37,125 nucleotides of DNA, taken from assembly GCA_902541435.1 (NCBI GenBank), contig CACBQR010000009.1, forward strand, positions 1-37,125, in the 5' to 3' direction. Position 1 is the stretch's first letter, and every line of letters starts with the position of its first letter. The notes below the pieces were generated by a model. That model was given only the letters and a program-made list of their open reading frames with translations, made no database searches and was not told the origin of the DNA. Shown here piece after piece: positions 1-7,781 of the stretch. The position numbers and the translations under genes are program-made. The stretch comes from an uncultured Alphaproteobacteria bacterium (GTDB lineage: Bacteria > Pseudomonadota > Alphaproteobacteria > HIMB59 > GCA-002718135).

Positions 1-1086
1 ATCAGCATCGAACTCTCTCTGCTCTAAAGCGCTATTATGGTATGGGTGAGCAGTAGAGATCGGATGATCATTACCAACAGTACCATATCCAAGCATAATC
101 TTATCAACAATTTCCTGTCTTTTGATTGCAAACTTCATTGCCATACGCACATCAAAGTTATCAAACGGTGGAACGTTCAATCTCATTGGAGCTGTATAGT
201 GAGCGTAACCAGAAGCTGCTGTAATTTCTACACTAGGATTTCTAGTCAATAGATTAGCAGTTCTAAGATCAACACCATTCATCCAGTCAATTTCACCGTT
301 TAATAATGCTGCTTGTCTAGTAGCAGGATCATTAATTCCGATTACTTCAACTGAATCAAAGTGTGCAACACTATCACCTTTGAAATAATTTGGATTTCTT
401 TTTCCAAATTTTGCACCAACACCAGGATTGAATTCATCCATAATATATGGACCAGTTCCAATCGTTGATTGAGCATCAACAACTCCATCTTTTGTTGGTT
501 TAATCATAATGTGATAGTCAGTAGTTATTGCAGGCCAATCGGCATTTGCACCTTTTAGCTTAAAAATAACTCTGTCATTTCCATCAGCAGAAACTGTTTC
601 AATTTGAGATAATAGTCCACCTGCTGCCGAAGCAGTATCTGGATTCATATGATACTGATAGTTGAGCACAACATCTTCTGCTGTCATTGATTTACCATTA
701 TGGAATTCAACACCTTTGCGAAGATTATATACCCAAGTTTGGGCATCGTCTGATTCAATTGACTCAGCAAGCTCTCCAACAATTGTGTGATCTGAATCAA
801 CAACAGTTAAACAGTTCTGATATGACCAAGCAGTAGCTTGCATAAATGAGCTCTGATAAGTTGCTGGATCAAGAGTATCAGTTGCATCTGCTGCACTATT
901 ACCCCATCTTAAATGTCCACCTTTTTTTGGTGTAGCTGCAATTGCTTTATCTGCTAATGATAATGCAATTGGTAGCGTGACCCCAGTAGCAAGGACAGAC
1001 ATCATGAACTGTCTTCTATCAATAAGCCCTTTTGTTAGCTTTGAAGACTGTTCTTCAATGTATTTGTCTATTTTCTTATTTTTCAT
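1..1086 (-). CDS. ABC transporter substrate-binding protein, peptide/SBP_bac_5 family (3' part missing)
   Basis: Periplasmic binding protein of the DppA/OppA family (SBP_bac_5), which captures a solute for the permeases encoded divergently at 1288-3203. The reading frame stays open for all 362 codons down to position 1, so the C-terminal part lies outside the window. Residues 20-50 form an export signal with a twin-arginine motif (DRRQFMM, Arg24-Arg25) followed by a hydrophobic stretch, suggesting Tat export. The mature part shows family landmarks: KKGGHLRWG near the mature N-terminus, LDPATYQ, then VEFHNGKSMTAEDVV and STIGTGPYIMDEF. The ATG at 1086 is preceded four bases away by a strong Shine-Dalgarno (GGGAGG on the minus strand, 1091-1096). 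Family assignment is firm. The ligand is unknown: peptides, but also choline-type or other amines, are carried by this family. Confidence 0.9.
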   Translation of the reverse strand, partial: MKNKKIDKYIEEQSSKLTKGLIDRRQFMMSVLATGVTLPIALSLADKAIAATPKKGGHLRWGNSAADATDTLDPATYQSSFMQATAWSYQNCLTVVDSDHTIVGELAESIESDDAQTWVYNLRKGVEFHNGKSMTAEDVVLNYQYHMNPDTASAAGGLLSQIETVSADGNDRVIFKLKGANADWPAITTDYHIMIKPTKDGVVDAQSTIGTGPYIMDEFNPGVGAKFGKRNPNYFKGDSVAHFDSVEVIGINDPATRQAALLNGEIDWMNGVDLRTANLLTRNPSVEITAASGYAHYTAPMRLNVPPFDNFDVRMAMKFAIKRQEIVDKIMLGYGTVGNDHPISTAHPYHNSALEQREFDAD

Positions 1087-1287
1087 TTGTCCTCCCTTAT
1101 AATTGAACAAAAACCTAAGATTTTTGTTCATAATTTCTAGAAATTTAACAAAAAACAAACTTAAGTTAATATATAAAAACATATATAACGTTTTAATTCA
1201 ACGTATAAATTATTAATTTTAGCTTACATGTTGACCTAATTTAGACAAAACTTTAAGAATTAAGATTGTATCTTTAAGGAGGGTAAT
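1087..1287. promoter_or_regulatory. Divergent promoter region between binding protein and permease genes
   Basis: About 200 bases separate the minus-strand binding-protein gene from the plus-strand permease operon. For the plus strand, TTGACC (1231-1236) and TAAGAA (1254-1259) lie 17 bases apart. This would give a leader of roughly 20 bases carrying the strong Shine-Dalgarno AAGGAGGG (1276-1283). Two imperfect direct repeats, AACGTTTTAATT (1187-1198) and AACGTATAAATT (1200-1211), may be operator-like but are weak evidence in such AT-rich DNA. No clear minus-strand -35/-10 pair stands out. Confidence 0.4.
1104..1130 (-). promoter_or_regulatory. Perfect 10-bp inverted repeat in the leader of the binding-protein gene
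   Basis: TGAACAAAAA (1104-1113) and TTTTTGTTCA (1121-1130) are exact reverse complements separated by a 7-base loop. The repeat ends 7 bases upstream of the Shine-Dalgarno of the binding-protein gene. It could be a hairpin that stabilises the mRNA or controls ribosome access, or a DNA operator. The stem is AT-rich with only two G-C pairs, so a protein-binding palindrome is at least as likely as a stable RNA structure. Confidence 0.4.
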
Positions 1288-2286
1288 ATTAGTAGAATTC
1301 ATCCAATATTTAGAACAATTTTGCTAAGGCTTAGCCTTGGTCTCGTTACAGTTTTTGCATTTTCGGTAATAATATTTAGTACATTCTCTTTTTTACCAGG
1401 AGACTTTGCCACAGAAATATTAGGTCAAAGTGCAACAAAATCTGCAGTAAAAGCACTAAGAGCAGAATTGGGTTTAGATAAACCTCCGGTAACAAGATAT
1501 TTTGATTGGTTAGGAAATGTTTTTCAAGGAGATTTTGGTAGTTCTTTCTCTGGAAGATCCAAAGTTCAAGGGGATCAAGGTGATAGGTCTAGAGAAGTTG
1601 TTGGTTTAATTGTCCCCAGATTAAAGAATACATTATTTTTAACAGGGGTTGCCGCCATGTTGGCTATTCCTCTATCTTTAATCTTAGGCATCTCAGCAGC
1701 ATTATACAGAAACTCTTATTATGATAGGTCAGCAACTGGAGTTAGCTTAGTAACTGTATCTTCACCAGAATTTTTTACTGCCTATATTTTTATTCTATTA
1801 CTAGCGACACTGTTTCCAGTTTTTCCAACTATTTCTAATGTGGATGAAGCTTCAACTTTAGCTGAAAGATTTTACAGGACTGCTCTTCCAGTTTTTACTT
1901 TGACATTAATTACTATGGGTCACATGATGAGAATGACAAGGTCAGCGATAATAAATATCTTATCAAGTGAATATATTGAAATGGCAAAATTATCGGGAGC
2001 TTCTAGATACGAGGTAATTGTTAAACACGCACTTCCAAATGCTTGGGCACCTATTTCTCAAGTAATTGCAATAAACTTAGCTTATATGTTGATTGGCTCA
2101 GTTGTTGTTGAATATGTTTTTAACTATCAAGGTATTGGTAGGTTGATGGTCGGATCAGTTTATAATCGAGATTTACCAGTTGTTCAAGCTTGTGCATTAA
2201 TTTTTGCATCAACATATGTAATATTAAATTTAATTGCTGACTTGATCGGAATTATTTCTAACCCAAGGTTACTATACCCAAAATGA
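1288..2286 (+). CDS. ABC transporter permease, DppB/OppB type (probable ATT start)
   Basis: Inner-membrane permease of the dipeptide/oligopeptide class (BPD_transp_1). It has an N-terminal membrane helix, a periplasmic loop (LGLDKPPVTRYFDWLGNVFQGDFG) and further helices. The EAA loop lies in the second half (EMAKLSGASRYEVIVKHALPNAWAP) and docks to the ATPase. The C-terminus DLIGIISNPRLLYPK is typical. The only standard start codon in the upstream part of the frame is TTG at 1321, which has no ribosome binding site. A full AAGGAGGG (1276-1283) sits four bases before an in-frame ATT at 1288, and the frame is closed by TAA at 1261. The ATT start gives 332 residues beginning ISRIHPIFRTILLRLS, close to the family length, so I chose it. 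Its stop overlaps the next gene's ATG (ATGA). Confidence 0.88.
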   Translation: MSRIHPIFRTILLRLSLGLVTVFAFSVIIFSTFSFLPGDFATEILGQSATKSAVKALRAELGLDKPPVTRYFDWLGNVFQGDFGSSFSGRSKVQGDQGDRSREVVGLIVPRLKNTLFLTGVAAMLAIPLSLILGISAALYRNSYYDRSATGVSLVTVSSPEFFTAYIFILLLATLFPVFPTISNVDEASTLAERFYRTALPVFTLTLITMGHMMRMTRSAIINILSSEYIEMAKLSGASRYEVIVKHALPNAWAPISQVIAINLAYMLIGSVVVEYVFNYQGIGRLMVGSVYNRDLPVVQACALIFASTYVILNLIADLIGIISNPRLLYPK

Positions 2287-3203
2287 GCGAAAATTTATCT
2301 TATTCTGCAAAAAGTGAAGTTGCAAATTTAATTAAAAGAAGAACTAGATTAGAAAGATTAAAAATTGCCTTATCAAAAGCTCCAATCTCAGCTTGGTTTG
2401 GCATGATTGTACTATTTATATATTTTTTTGCTGCAATATTTGCTCCCTTAATTGCTCCACATGGAGAAGCAGAAATATTCCCAGTAGCTTATGCTCCTTG
2501 GGGTGATGGTCATATATTTGGTACTGATCAAATAGGAAGAGATATTTTTTCTCGCATTATCTATGCTGCAAGAAATACAATTGGTATTTGTTTATTGGCT
2601 ACTTTTATTGCTTTAGGAATTGGAACAGTATTTGGAATTATAGCTGCTCTGGATAGAAGGTATTTAGATCAGCTATTAAGTAGAATAGTAGATACGCTTA
2701 TGGCTATACCTGTAATGATTTTTACTTTTATACTTTTATCAGTTTTTGGACCTACTAATTTTAATTTAATTGTCATTTTAGGAATTTTGGAGTCAACTAG
2801 ATTTTTTAGAATATCAAGATCAGTTGCTGTTGGTCAAGTTGTTCTAGAATATGTAGAGGTCGCGAGATTAAGAGGTGAAAATTTATCATATATTATTTTC
2901 AGAGAAATACTTCCTAATATAGCTTCACCTTTGATTATTGAGTTTGGTTTAAGGTTCATATTTATAATTTTTACAATATCTAGTTTAAGTTTTTTAGGAA
3001 TTGGCATTCAACCCCCTTCAGCAGATTGGGCATCAATGGTGAGGGAAAATGCAATACTTATTCAATATGCGCAATATGATATAACAGCAGGTTTAACACC
3101 ATTAATTCCAGCTGCTGCAATTGCTTTACTTTGTGTATCAATTAATTTTGTTGTTGATTGGTATCTTTACATTACTAGCGGATTAAAAGATGACGTTAAA
3201 TAA
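2283..3203 (+). CDS. ABC transporter permease, DppC/OppC type
   Basis: Second membrane subunit of the peptide-type importer, 306 residues. The N-terminal OppC_N region (first helix GMIVLFIYFFAAIFAPLIAPHG) is followed by the signature GTDQIGRDIFSRIIYAARN. Several helices follow, then the EAA loop (EVARLRGENLSYIIFREILPN) and GIQPPSADWASMVRE, all typical of DppC. It begins with an ATGA overlap with the preceding permease and overlaps the ATPase gene by 14 bases, so the three are translationally coupled. Assignment to the family is certain; the substrate is not shown. Confidence 0.93.
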   Translation: MSENLSYSAKSEVANLIKRRTRLERLKIALSKAPISAWFGMIVLFIYFFAAIFAPLIAPHGEAEIFPVAYAPWGDGHIFGTDQIGRDIFSRIIYAARNTIGICLLATFIALGIGTVFGIIAALDRRYLDQLLSRIVDTLMAIPVMIFTFILLSVFGPTNFNLIVILGILESTRFFRISRSVAVGQVVLEYVEVARLRGENLSYIIFREILPNIASPLIIEFGLRFIFIIFTISSLSFLGIGIQPPSADWASMVRENAILIQYAQYDITAGLTPLIPAAAIALLCVSINFVVDWYLYITSGLKDDVK

Positions 3204-4803
3204 ATCAAAAGAACTCCTACTTGAAATGAAAAATATCCATATTGATGGATTTTCAGATGAGAGATGGCATAAAATTTTAAAAGGTGTAGATTTGACTTTA
3301 CACAGAGGAGAAATACTGGGATTAATTGGAGAGAGTGGTGCCGGAAAATCTACTATGGGTAAAGCTGCAATGGGCTATACCCAACCAGGTTGTAAGATTA
3401 TAAAGGGAGAAATTAATTTTAATGGCATAGACCTCGCTAAACTAACTGAATTTGAAAAGAGAAAAATTTGGGGAACTAAAATATCTTATGTTGCTCAATC
3501 AGCAGCATCATCATTTAATCCTGCTCATAGATTAATGGACCAAACAATAAGTGCTGCTAATAGATTAAAGATAAATCCAACGGATGTATTAAAAAAAGAT
3601 GCGGTTCAACTTTATGAATCACTACAGCTTCCAGATGCGGAAAATATAGGAGATAGATACCCACATCAAGTATCTGGAGGGCAACTACAAAGAATAATGA
3701 CTGCAATGGCTATGTCCCCAAGACCAGAGTTAATTATATTTGATGAGCCCACAACAGCTTTAGATGTAACAACTCAAGTTGAAGTATTATCTGCTATGAG
3801 ATCTATAGTAGATAAATTTAATACAGCAGCAATTTATATTACTCATGATTTAGCCGTAGTTGCGCAAATGGCTGATAGAATAAAAGTTTTGCGATACGGT
3901 GAAGAAGTTGAAGAGGCTGAAACAAGAGATATGCTATCAAACCCAAAAGAAGAATATACCAAATCTCTATGGTCAGTAAGATCACTGATCAAGCCTGAAG
4001 AAACAAATGAAGATTATATGTTGTCTATTAAAAATATTGATGCAGCATATGGCTCCTCAAAGGTCTTACACAATGTTTCTATAGATATTCCTAAAGGTAA
4101 AACAGTAGCTATAGTTGGTGAAAGTGGATCAGGAAAATCAACAACAGCAAGAGTAATTACAGGCTTACTTCCTCAATTAAAAGGAGAAATAATTTTTGAT
4201 GGAAAAAAATTGTCTCCAAAACTTGAGCAAAGGTCAAAAGAAGAATTAAGAAGAATTCAAATAATTTTTCAAATGCCTGACACTGCAATGAACCCTCGTC
4301 AAACTGTTGATGAAATAATAGGAAGGCCAATAGAATTTTATCAAGGTATAAAAGGGAAAAAAAGAGAAGCAAAAGTGATTGAATTATTAAAAATGATTGA
4401 GCTAGATGAAACTTTTTTAGATAGATTACCATCCGAATTATCTGGAGGTCAAAAACAGAGAATATGCATTGCAAGAGCTTTAGCGGCTAACCCAGATTTA
4501 ATTATTTGTGATGAAGTGACATCAGCGCTAGATCAAATTGTTCAAGAAGGAATATTAAAATTACTCCAAAAATTACAAAAAGAGCTTGGTGTAACTTATA
4601 TTTTTATTACTCATGATATAGCAACAGTTAAAGCAATCTCAGATGAAATAGTTGTTATGTATCAAGGTGAGGTAGTGGAACAGGGTTTAAAAAGTAAAAT
4701 TTTAAATCCACCATATCCTGATTATACAGAACTTTTATTGTCTTCAGTACCAGAAATGGATCCTGATTGGCTAACCAATCTTCTAAATAAAAGATCTTCC
4801 TAG
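3190..4803 (+). CDS. ABC transporter double ATPase, DppD-DppF fusion type
   Basis: Cytoplasmic ATPase powering the importer, 537 residues with two nucleotide-binding domains in one chain. Domain 1 has Walker A GESGAGKST (about 47-55), signature VSGGQLQR and Walker B LIIFDEPTTALD. Domain 2 (from about residue 275) has Walker A GESGSGKST, signature LSGGQKQR and Walker B LIICDEVTSALD. Both H-loops (ITHD) are present, so both sites look catalytically competent. Such fused DppDF proteins (as in YejF/GsiA-like systems) replace two separate genes. The ATG at 3190 lies inside the end of the permease gene. Confidence 0.93.
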   Translation: MTLNKSKELLLEMKNIHIDGFSDERWHKILKGVDLTLHRGEILGLIGESGAGKSTMGKAAMGYTQPGCKIIKGEINFNGIDLAKLTEFEKRKIWGTKISYVAQSAASSFNPAHRLMDQTISAANRLKINPTDVLKKDAVQLYESLQLPDAENIGDRYPHQVSGGQLQRIMTAMAMSPRPELIIFDEPTTALDVTTQVEVLSAMRSIVDKFNTAAIYITHDLAVVAQMADRIKVLRYGEEVEEAETRDMLSNPKEEYTKSLWSVRSLIKPEETNEDYMLSIKNIDAAYGSSKVLHNVSIDIPKGKTVAIVGESGSGKSTTARVITGLLPQLKGEIIFDGKKLSPKLEQRSKEELRRIQIIFQMPDTAMNPRQTVDEIIGRPIEFYQGIKGKKREAKVIELLKMIELDETFLDRLPSELSGGQKQRICIARALAANPDLIICDEVTSALDQIVQEGILKLLQKLQKELGVTYIFITHDIATVKAISDEIVVMYQGEVVEQGLKSKILNPPYPDYTELLLSSVPEMDPDWLTNLLNKRSS

Positions 4804-4822
4804 TAAATCTATTTTTTAAATA

Positions 4823-5089
4823 ATGAATATATTTAAATTTTTACTTAATTTTATTTCTAGCAAAGAAAATAGAATAGATAATCTAGAGGCAAAAAATTTA
4901 ATGATAATTGAGAACAATTTTAATAAAGATAATTTAACATTAGGTTCTATTTACAAAGTAAATCAAAATATAAAACTAAAAAATTTTAAAAATAAAATTC
5001 TTGAAGACAACTTAACAATAGTAGTTACTGACAATAAAGGTAAAACTATTGGATATATTTCTAAAAAAGAGATAGATAATATTCAATAA
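4823..5089 (+). CDS. Small hypothetical protein in the transporter/oxidoreductase operon
   Basis: An 88-residue lysine- and asparagine-rich protein I do not recognise. It lies 19 bases after the ATPase gene, and its stop (TAA) directly abuts the ATG of the dehydrogenase, so operon membership supports it being real. The C-terminal third reads as two short beta-strands and a helix (LTIVVTDNKGKTIGYISKKE). This weakly recalls the end of the HIRAN fold (value-rich strand, D-x-x-G-x-x-I-G-Y), but the N-terminal half does not match anything I know. There is no signal peptide or clear membrane helix; the first 12 residues are mildly hydrophobic. Function unknown. Confidence 0.6.
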   Translation: MNIFKFLLNFISSKENRIDNLEAKNLMIIENNFNKDNLTLGSIYKVNQNIKLKNFKNKILEDNLTIVVTDNKGKTIGYISKKEIDNIQ

Positions 5090-5872
5090 ATGAAAATTAA
5101 TCTTAGTAAAAAAAATTATATTATATCTGCTGGTGCAGATGGCTTAGGTTTTGCTATAGCAAATAAAATAATCAATTCAGGTGGAAAAGTATATTTATCT
5201 GATATAAATAAATCAAAAATAGATAAAATAAATTTAAACAAAAAATATCGTAATAAAATATTTGCTAAACACTTAAACTGCACAAATCCAAAAGACATTA
5301 AAGAATATTTTAAGTCTCTATCTAACTTAAAAAAAATAGATGGATTAATAAATAATATTGGCATTGCAGGACCTACAAAGTATCTTCAAAATATTTCAAT
5401 AGATGAATGGGATAACACGATTAAAACCAATTTAAGTTCACATTTTTATTTCACAAAATTTGCTATTCCATTTTTAAAAAATGCTAAAAAAGGATCTATT
5501 ATTAATTTATCTTCAACTGCAGGATTATATGGTTTTGCTCAACGTTCACCATATGCATCAAGTAAATGGGCAGTAATTGGATTAACTAAAACATTAGCAG
5601 TTGAATTAGGAAAATTTAAAATACGTGTGAATGCAATTTGCCCTGGTTCTGTTAATGGCGATAGAATGGATAGGGTAATAAATGCAAAAGCTAAATTAAT
5701 AAATTCTTCAAATAAAAAAGTAAGAAAAGAATTAGAGTCAATGGTTTCATTAAACACATTTGTTGAAAAAGAAGATATTGCATCAATGGCATTATTTTTA
5801 TTGAGCGATGCTTCAGAAAATGTATCTGGTCAAATCATGACTGTTGATGGAAATACTGAAAGAATGAATTAG
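5090..5872 (+). CDS. Short-chain dehydrogenase/reductase (SDR) family oxidoreductase
   Basis: Classical SDR of 260 residues using NAD(P). The cofactor glycine motif is slightly altered (SAGADGLG, 13-20, instead of TGxxxGxG), and the NNAG motif reads NNIG (88-91). The catalytic tetrad Asn114, Ser142, Tyr155 and Lys159 is intact (YASSK). The aspartate after strand 2 (SDIN, Asp38) favours NAD(H) over NADP(H). The C-terminus (GQIMTVDGNTE) is standard. It follows the small protein without a gap, and its stop overlaps the start of the BetA-like gene by one base. The pair therefore probably acts in one pathway on an alcohol or hydroxy acid imported by the transporter. Exact substrate unknown. Confidence 0.88.
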   Translation: MKINLSKKNYIISAGADGLGFAIANKIINSGGKVYLSDINKSKIDKINLNKKYRNKIFAKHLNCTNPKDIKEYFKSLSNLKKIDGLINNIGIAGPTKYLQNISIDEWDNTIKTNLSSHFYFTKFAIPFLKNAKKGSIINLSSTAGLYGFAQRSPYASSKWAVIGLTKTLAVELGKFKIRVNAICPGSVNGDRMDRVINAKAKLINSSNKKVRKELESMVSLNTFVEKEDIASMALFLLSDASENVSGQIMTVDGNTERMN

Positions 5873-7473
5873 TGGATAAAAACGCTGACTACATCATTGT
5901 TGGAGCAGGGTCAGCAGGTTGTGTTTTAGCTAACAGATTGTCTTCACAATCAAAGAATTCTGTAATTTTATTAGAAGCTGGACCATCCAGCAAAACCTGG
6001 AAAGTTGATATGCCAAGTGCACTTCTATATGCAATGCATGACCCAAAATATAATTGGAAATATTATACTGAGCCTGAGCCATTTCTAAATAATAGATCTT
6101 TATATTGTCCAAGAGGTAAAATGATCGGGGGATGCTCTTCGCATAACGGAATGGTTTTCGCTAGAGGTCATAAAGAGGATTTTGATAGATGGTCTTCAAG
6201 TGGTTTAACTAATTGGTCATATGAAAAAGTTTTACCTTTTTTTAAAAAATTAGAAACTTGGTCTCATGATAGTAATGTAAGAGGTAAAGAGGGACCATTA
6301 AAAGTAAATAAATCAAACATAGATAAAAAATACCCTCTATTTAAAAAAGTTTTAGAAGCTGCACAAGAAGCTGGATATAAAATATTTAATGACTCTAACA
6401 GTATTGATAAGGAAGGTTTTGGAACTTTTGATGTAACAATAAACAAAGGTGTAAGACAAAGTGTTGCTAAGGCATATTTAGAGCCAATCCAAAATAGAAA
6501 AAATCTAAGAATAATAAATAATATTGATGTTAAAAAAATTCTTTTTAAAAATAAAACTGCCATTGGTGTTGAAACAATTAAAAAAAATATAACCAATAAT
6601 TATTTAGCCAATAAAGAAGTTATACTTTGTGCTGGTTCAATTAATTCACCTAAAATTCTTCAATTATCCGGAATAGGTAATGAAACGTATCTTAAAAGCT
6701 TGGGAATAGAAGTAATTAATAATTTAGTTGGGGTGGGAGAAAATTTACAAGATCATTTAGAGATGTATATTCAATATAAATCTAAAAAAAATGAAACATT
6801 ACATTCTTTAGCAACAAATTTTCTCTATCAAGCAATAGAAGGATCAAAATGGTTTTTATTTAAAAAAGGTAGGTTAGCAAACTCACACTTAGAGTTAGGA
6901 GGTTTTGTTAAGTCTGAGAAATCATATAATCACCCAAACCTACAATTTCATTTTTTTCCCTACTTAGTTATTAATCATGGTTTAGAAAATCCTAATTTTG
7001 AAGCTTTTCAATTTCATGTTTGTCCAAATAGACCAAAAAGTAGGGGGTTTGTTAAAATTAAAACAAATAACTATAAAGATGATCCTAAAATACAATTTAA
7101 TTATCTTAAGCATGAAGACGATTTAAAACAAATGAGAGAAGGTGTAGGAATTGCTAAAAAAATTTTGTCTCAAAAAGCACTTAAAGAATATGTTGGCACA
7201 GAAATTAGGCCTGGGAAGAATGTATCTAATCAAAATGAATTAGATGAAGTTATTAAAAATACATCTGAATCTGCGTATCATCCGTCATGCACAAATAAAA
7301 TGGGTGAAGACAAAACTTCAGTTGTAGACCAAGACCTAAGGGTTCATGGAATTCAAAATTTAAGAGTTATTGATGCTTCTGTAATGCCAGATATTGTTAG
7401 TGCTAATTTAAATGCAACAACTATTATGATTGCTGAAAAAGCTTACGACCAAATAAATAGTACCGTTAGTTAG
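5872..7473 (+). CDS. betA: GMC family flavoprotein oxidoreductase, choline dehydrogenase (BetA)-like
   Basis: FAD-dependent alcohol dehydrogenase of the glucose-methanol-choline family, 533 residues. The FAD dinucleotide motif GAGSAGCVLANRL is at 11-23. The other landmarks are GMC signature 1 (RGKMIGGCSSHNGM), VGENLQDHLEMY, and the active-site region with His470 (SAYHPSC) and the distal Asn of ANLNATTIM. Several stretches closely follow E. coli BetA as I remember it (YNW-Y-TEPEPF-NNR, GENLQDHLEMY-QY, YHPSC-KMG, SVVD--RVHG). Choline to betaine aldehyde is therefore the best guess, but many GMC paralogues act on other alcohols. The start is GTG, overlapping the SDR stop (TAGTG). No betaine-aldehyde dehydrogenase (BetB) gene is in the window. 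Confidence 0.82.
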   Translation: MDKNADYIIVGAGSAGCVLANRLSSQSKNSVILLEAGPSSKTWKVDMPSALLYAMHDPKYNWKYYTEPEPFLNNRSLYCPRGKMIGGCSSHNGMVFARGHKEDFDRWSSSGLTNWSYEKVLPFFKKLETWSHDSNVRGKEGPLKVNKSNIDKKYPLFKKVLEAAQEAGYKIFNDSNSIDKEGFGTFDVTINKGVRQSVAKAYLEPIQNRKNLRIINNIDVKKILFKNKTAIGVETIKKNITNNYLANKEVILCAGSINSPKILQLSGIGNETYLKSLGIEVINNLVGVGENLQDHLEMYIQYKSKKNETLHSLATNFLYQAIEGSKWFLFKKGRLANSHLELGGFVKSEKSYNHPNLQFHFFPYLVINHGLENPNFEAFQFHVCPNRPKSRGFVKIKTNNYKDDPKIQFNYLKHEDDLKQMREGVGIAKKILSQKALKEYVGTEIRPGKNVSNQNELDEVIKNTSESAYHPSCTNKMGEDKTSVVDQDLRVHGIQNLRVIDASVMPDIVSANLNATTIMIAEKAYDQINSTVS

Positions 7474-7482
7474 AGAGATAAA

Positions 7483-7506
7483 ATCTAATTTAATTAGATC
7501 GTTTTT
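7483..7506. terminator. Probable bidirectional terminator after betA-like gene
   Basis: ATCTAAT (7483-7489) and ATTAGAT (7493-7499) form a perfect 7-bp stem with a 3-base loop. It is followed on the plus strand by CGTTTTT and on the minus strand by TTTTATCT. It lies just after the plus-strand betA-like stop and overlaps the last codons and stop of the convergent small minus-strand gene, so it could serve both. The stem is short and AT-rich, so this is a moderate call. Confidence 0.4.
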
Positions 7507-7673
7507 CTTCTAAGAGTCCAACCGTATCTTTCGCTGTAGTATGCTTCGATACCATCAGCAAGATTAAGGTCATAATTTGAGTCTATAGATCCTTCAAGAA
7601 CCTTATTCTCAATAGAACTCTGCTCTAGGCTTTCTTTTTGGTTATTAATATTTTCTGTTAATTTACTGTTCAT
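7494..7673 (-). CDS. Small 59-residue hypothetical protein divergent from the ScfR-type regulator
   Basis: A 60-codon ATG-to-TAA frame. The product starts MNSKLTENINNQKESLEQSS and ends GIEAYYSERYGWTLRRKTI. The N-terminal 35 residues are polar and probably unstructured. The last 25 contain a compact aromatic/basic patch (YYSERYGWTLRRK) that looks like a conserved core. There is no signal peptide, membrane segment or cysteine. Support for reality: it fills an otherwise empty 308-base gap, its codon use matches its neighbours (less AT-rich than the intergenic DNA beside it), and its start is preceded by the same 9-bp tandem repeats found in front of the divergent regulator gene. I do not recognise the family. 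It may be part of the regulator's regulon or a partner of it. Confidence 0.6.
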   Translation of the reverse strand: MNSKLTENINNQKESLEQSSIENKVLEGSIDSNYDLNLADGIEAYYSERYGWTLRRKTI

Positions 7674-7781
7674 ATTTACAGATTTTACAAATACATAATA
7701 AAATAAAAAAAAACTAGAGTTTTTCTTAGTTTTAATGTAAAGAAAATTACTTTGAATTTATTATTTTTGTAAATTTTGTAA
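7674..7781. promoter_or_regulatory. Divergent control region with paired 9-bp tandem repeats
   Basis: Immediately before the regulator ATG are two exact tandem copies of TTTTGTAAA (7765-7773 and 7774-7782, the last base being the A of the start codon). Immediately before the start of the divergent small gene are two tandem copies of the reverse complement form, TTTACAGAT (7675-7683) and TTTACAAAT (7684-7692). Thus both starts carry the same arrangement in mirror orientation. RamB/ScfR-type regulators are known to bind TTTGCAAA-like sites, so autoregulation and co-regulation of the small gene is a reasonable inference. A third inverted repeat, AAAACTA (7710-7716) with TAGTTTT (7727-7733), is followed by a T-run on the minus strand and might attenuate transcription into the small gene. 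Confidence 0.45.

Noticed and set aside
37-252. Plus-strand 71-codon frame
   Set aside because: It lies inside the minus-strand binding-protein gene, which has clear SBP_bac_5 sequence over this stretch.
4157-4474. Minus-strand 105-codon frame opposite the double ATPase
   Set aside because: It lies opposite the well-conserved second nucleotide-binding domain and its translation is leucine/phenylalanine-rich, as expected from antisense of AT-rich coding DNA.
5872-7473. Firm assignment of the GMC protein as the osmoprotective choline dehydrogenase of a bet operon
   Set aside because: No betB or betI gene is nearby and the neighbours are an SDR and a peptide-type importer, so the substrate may differ.
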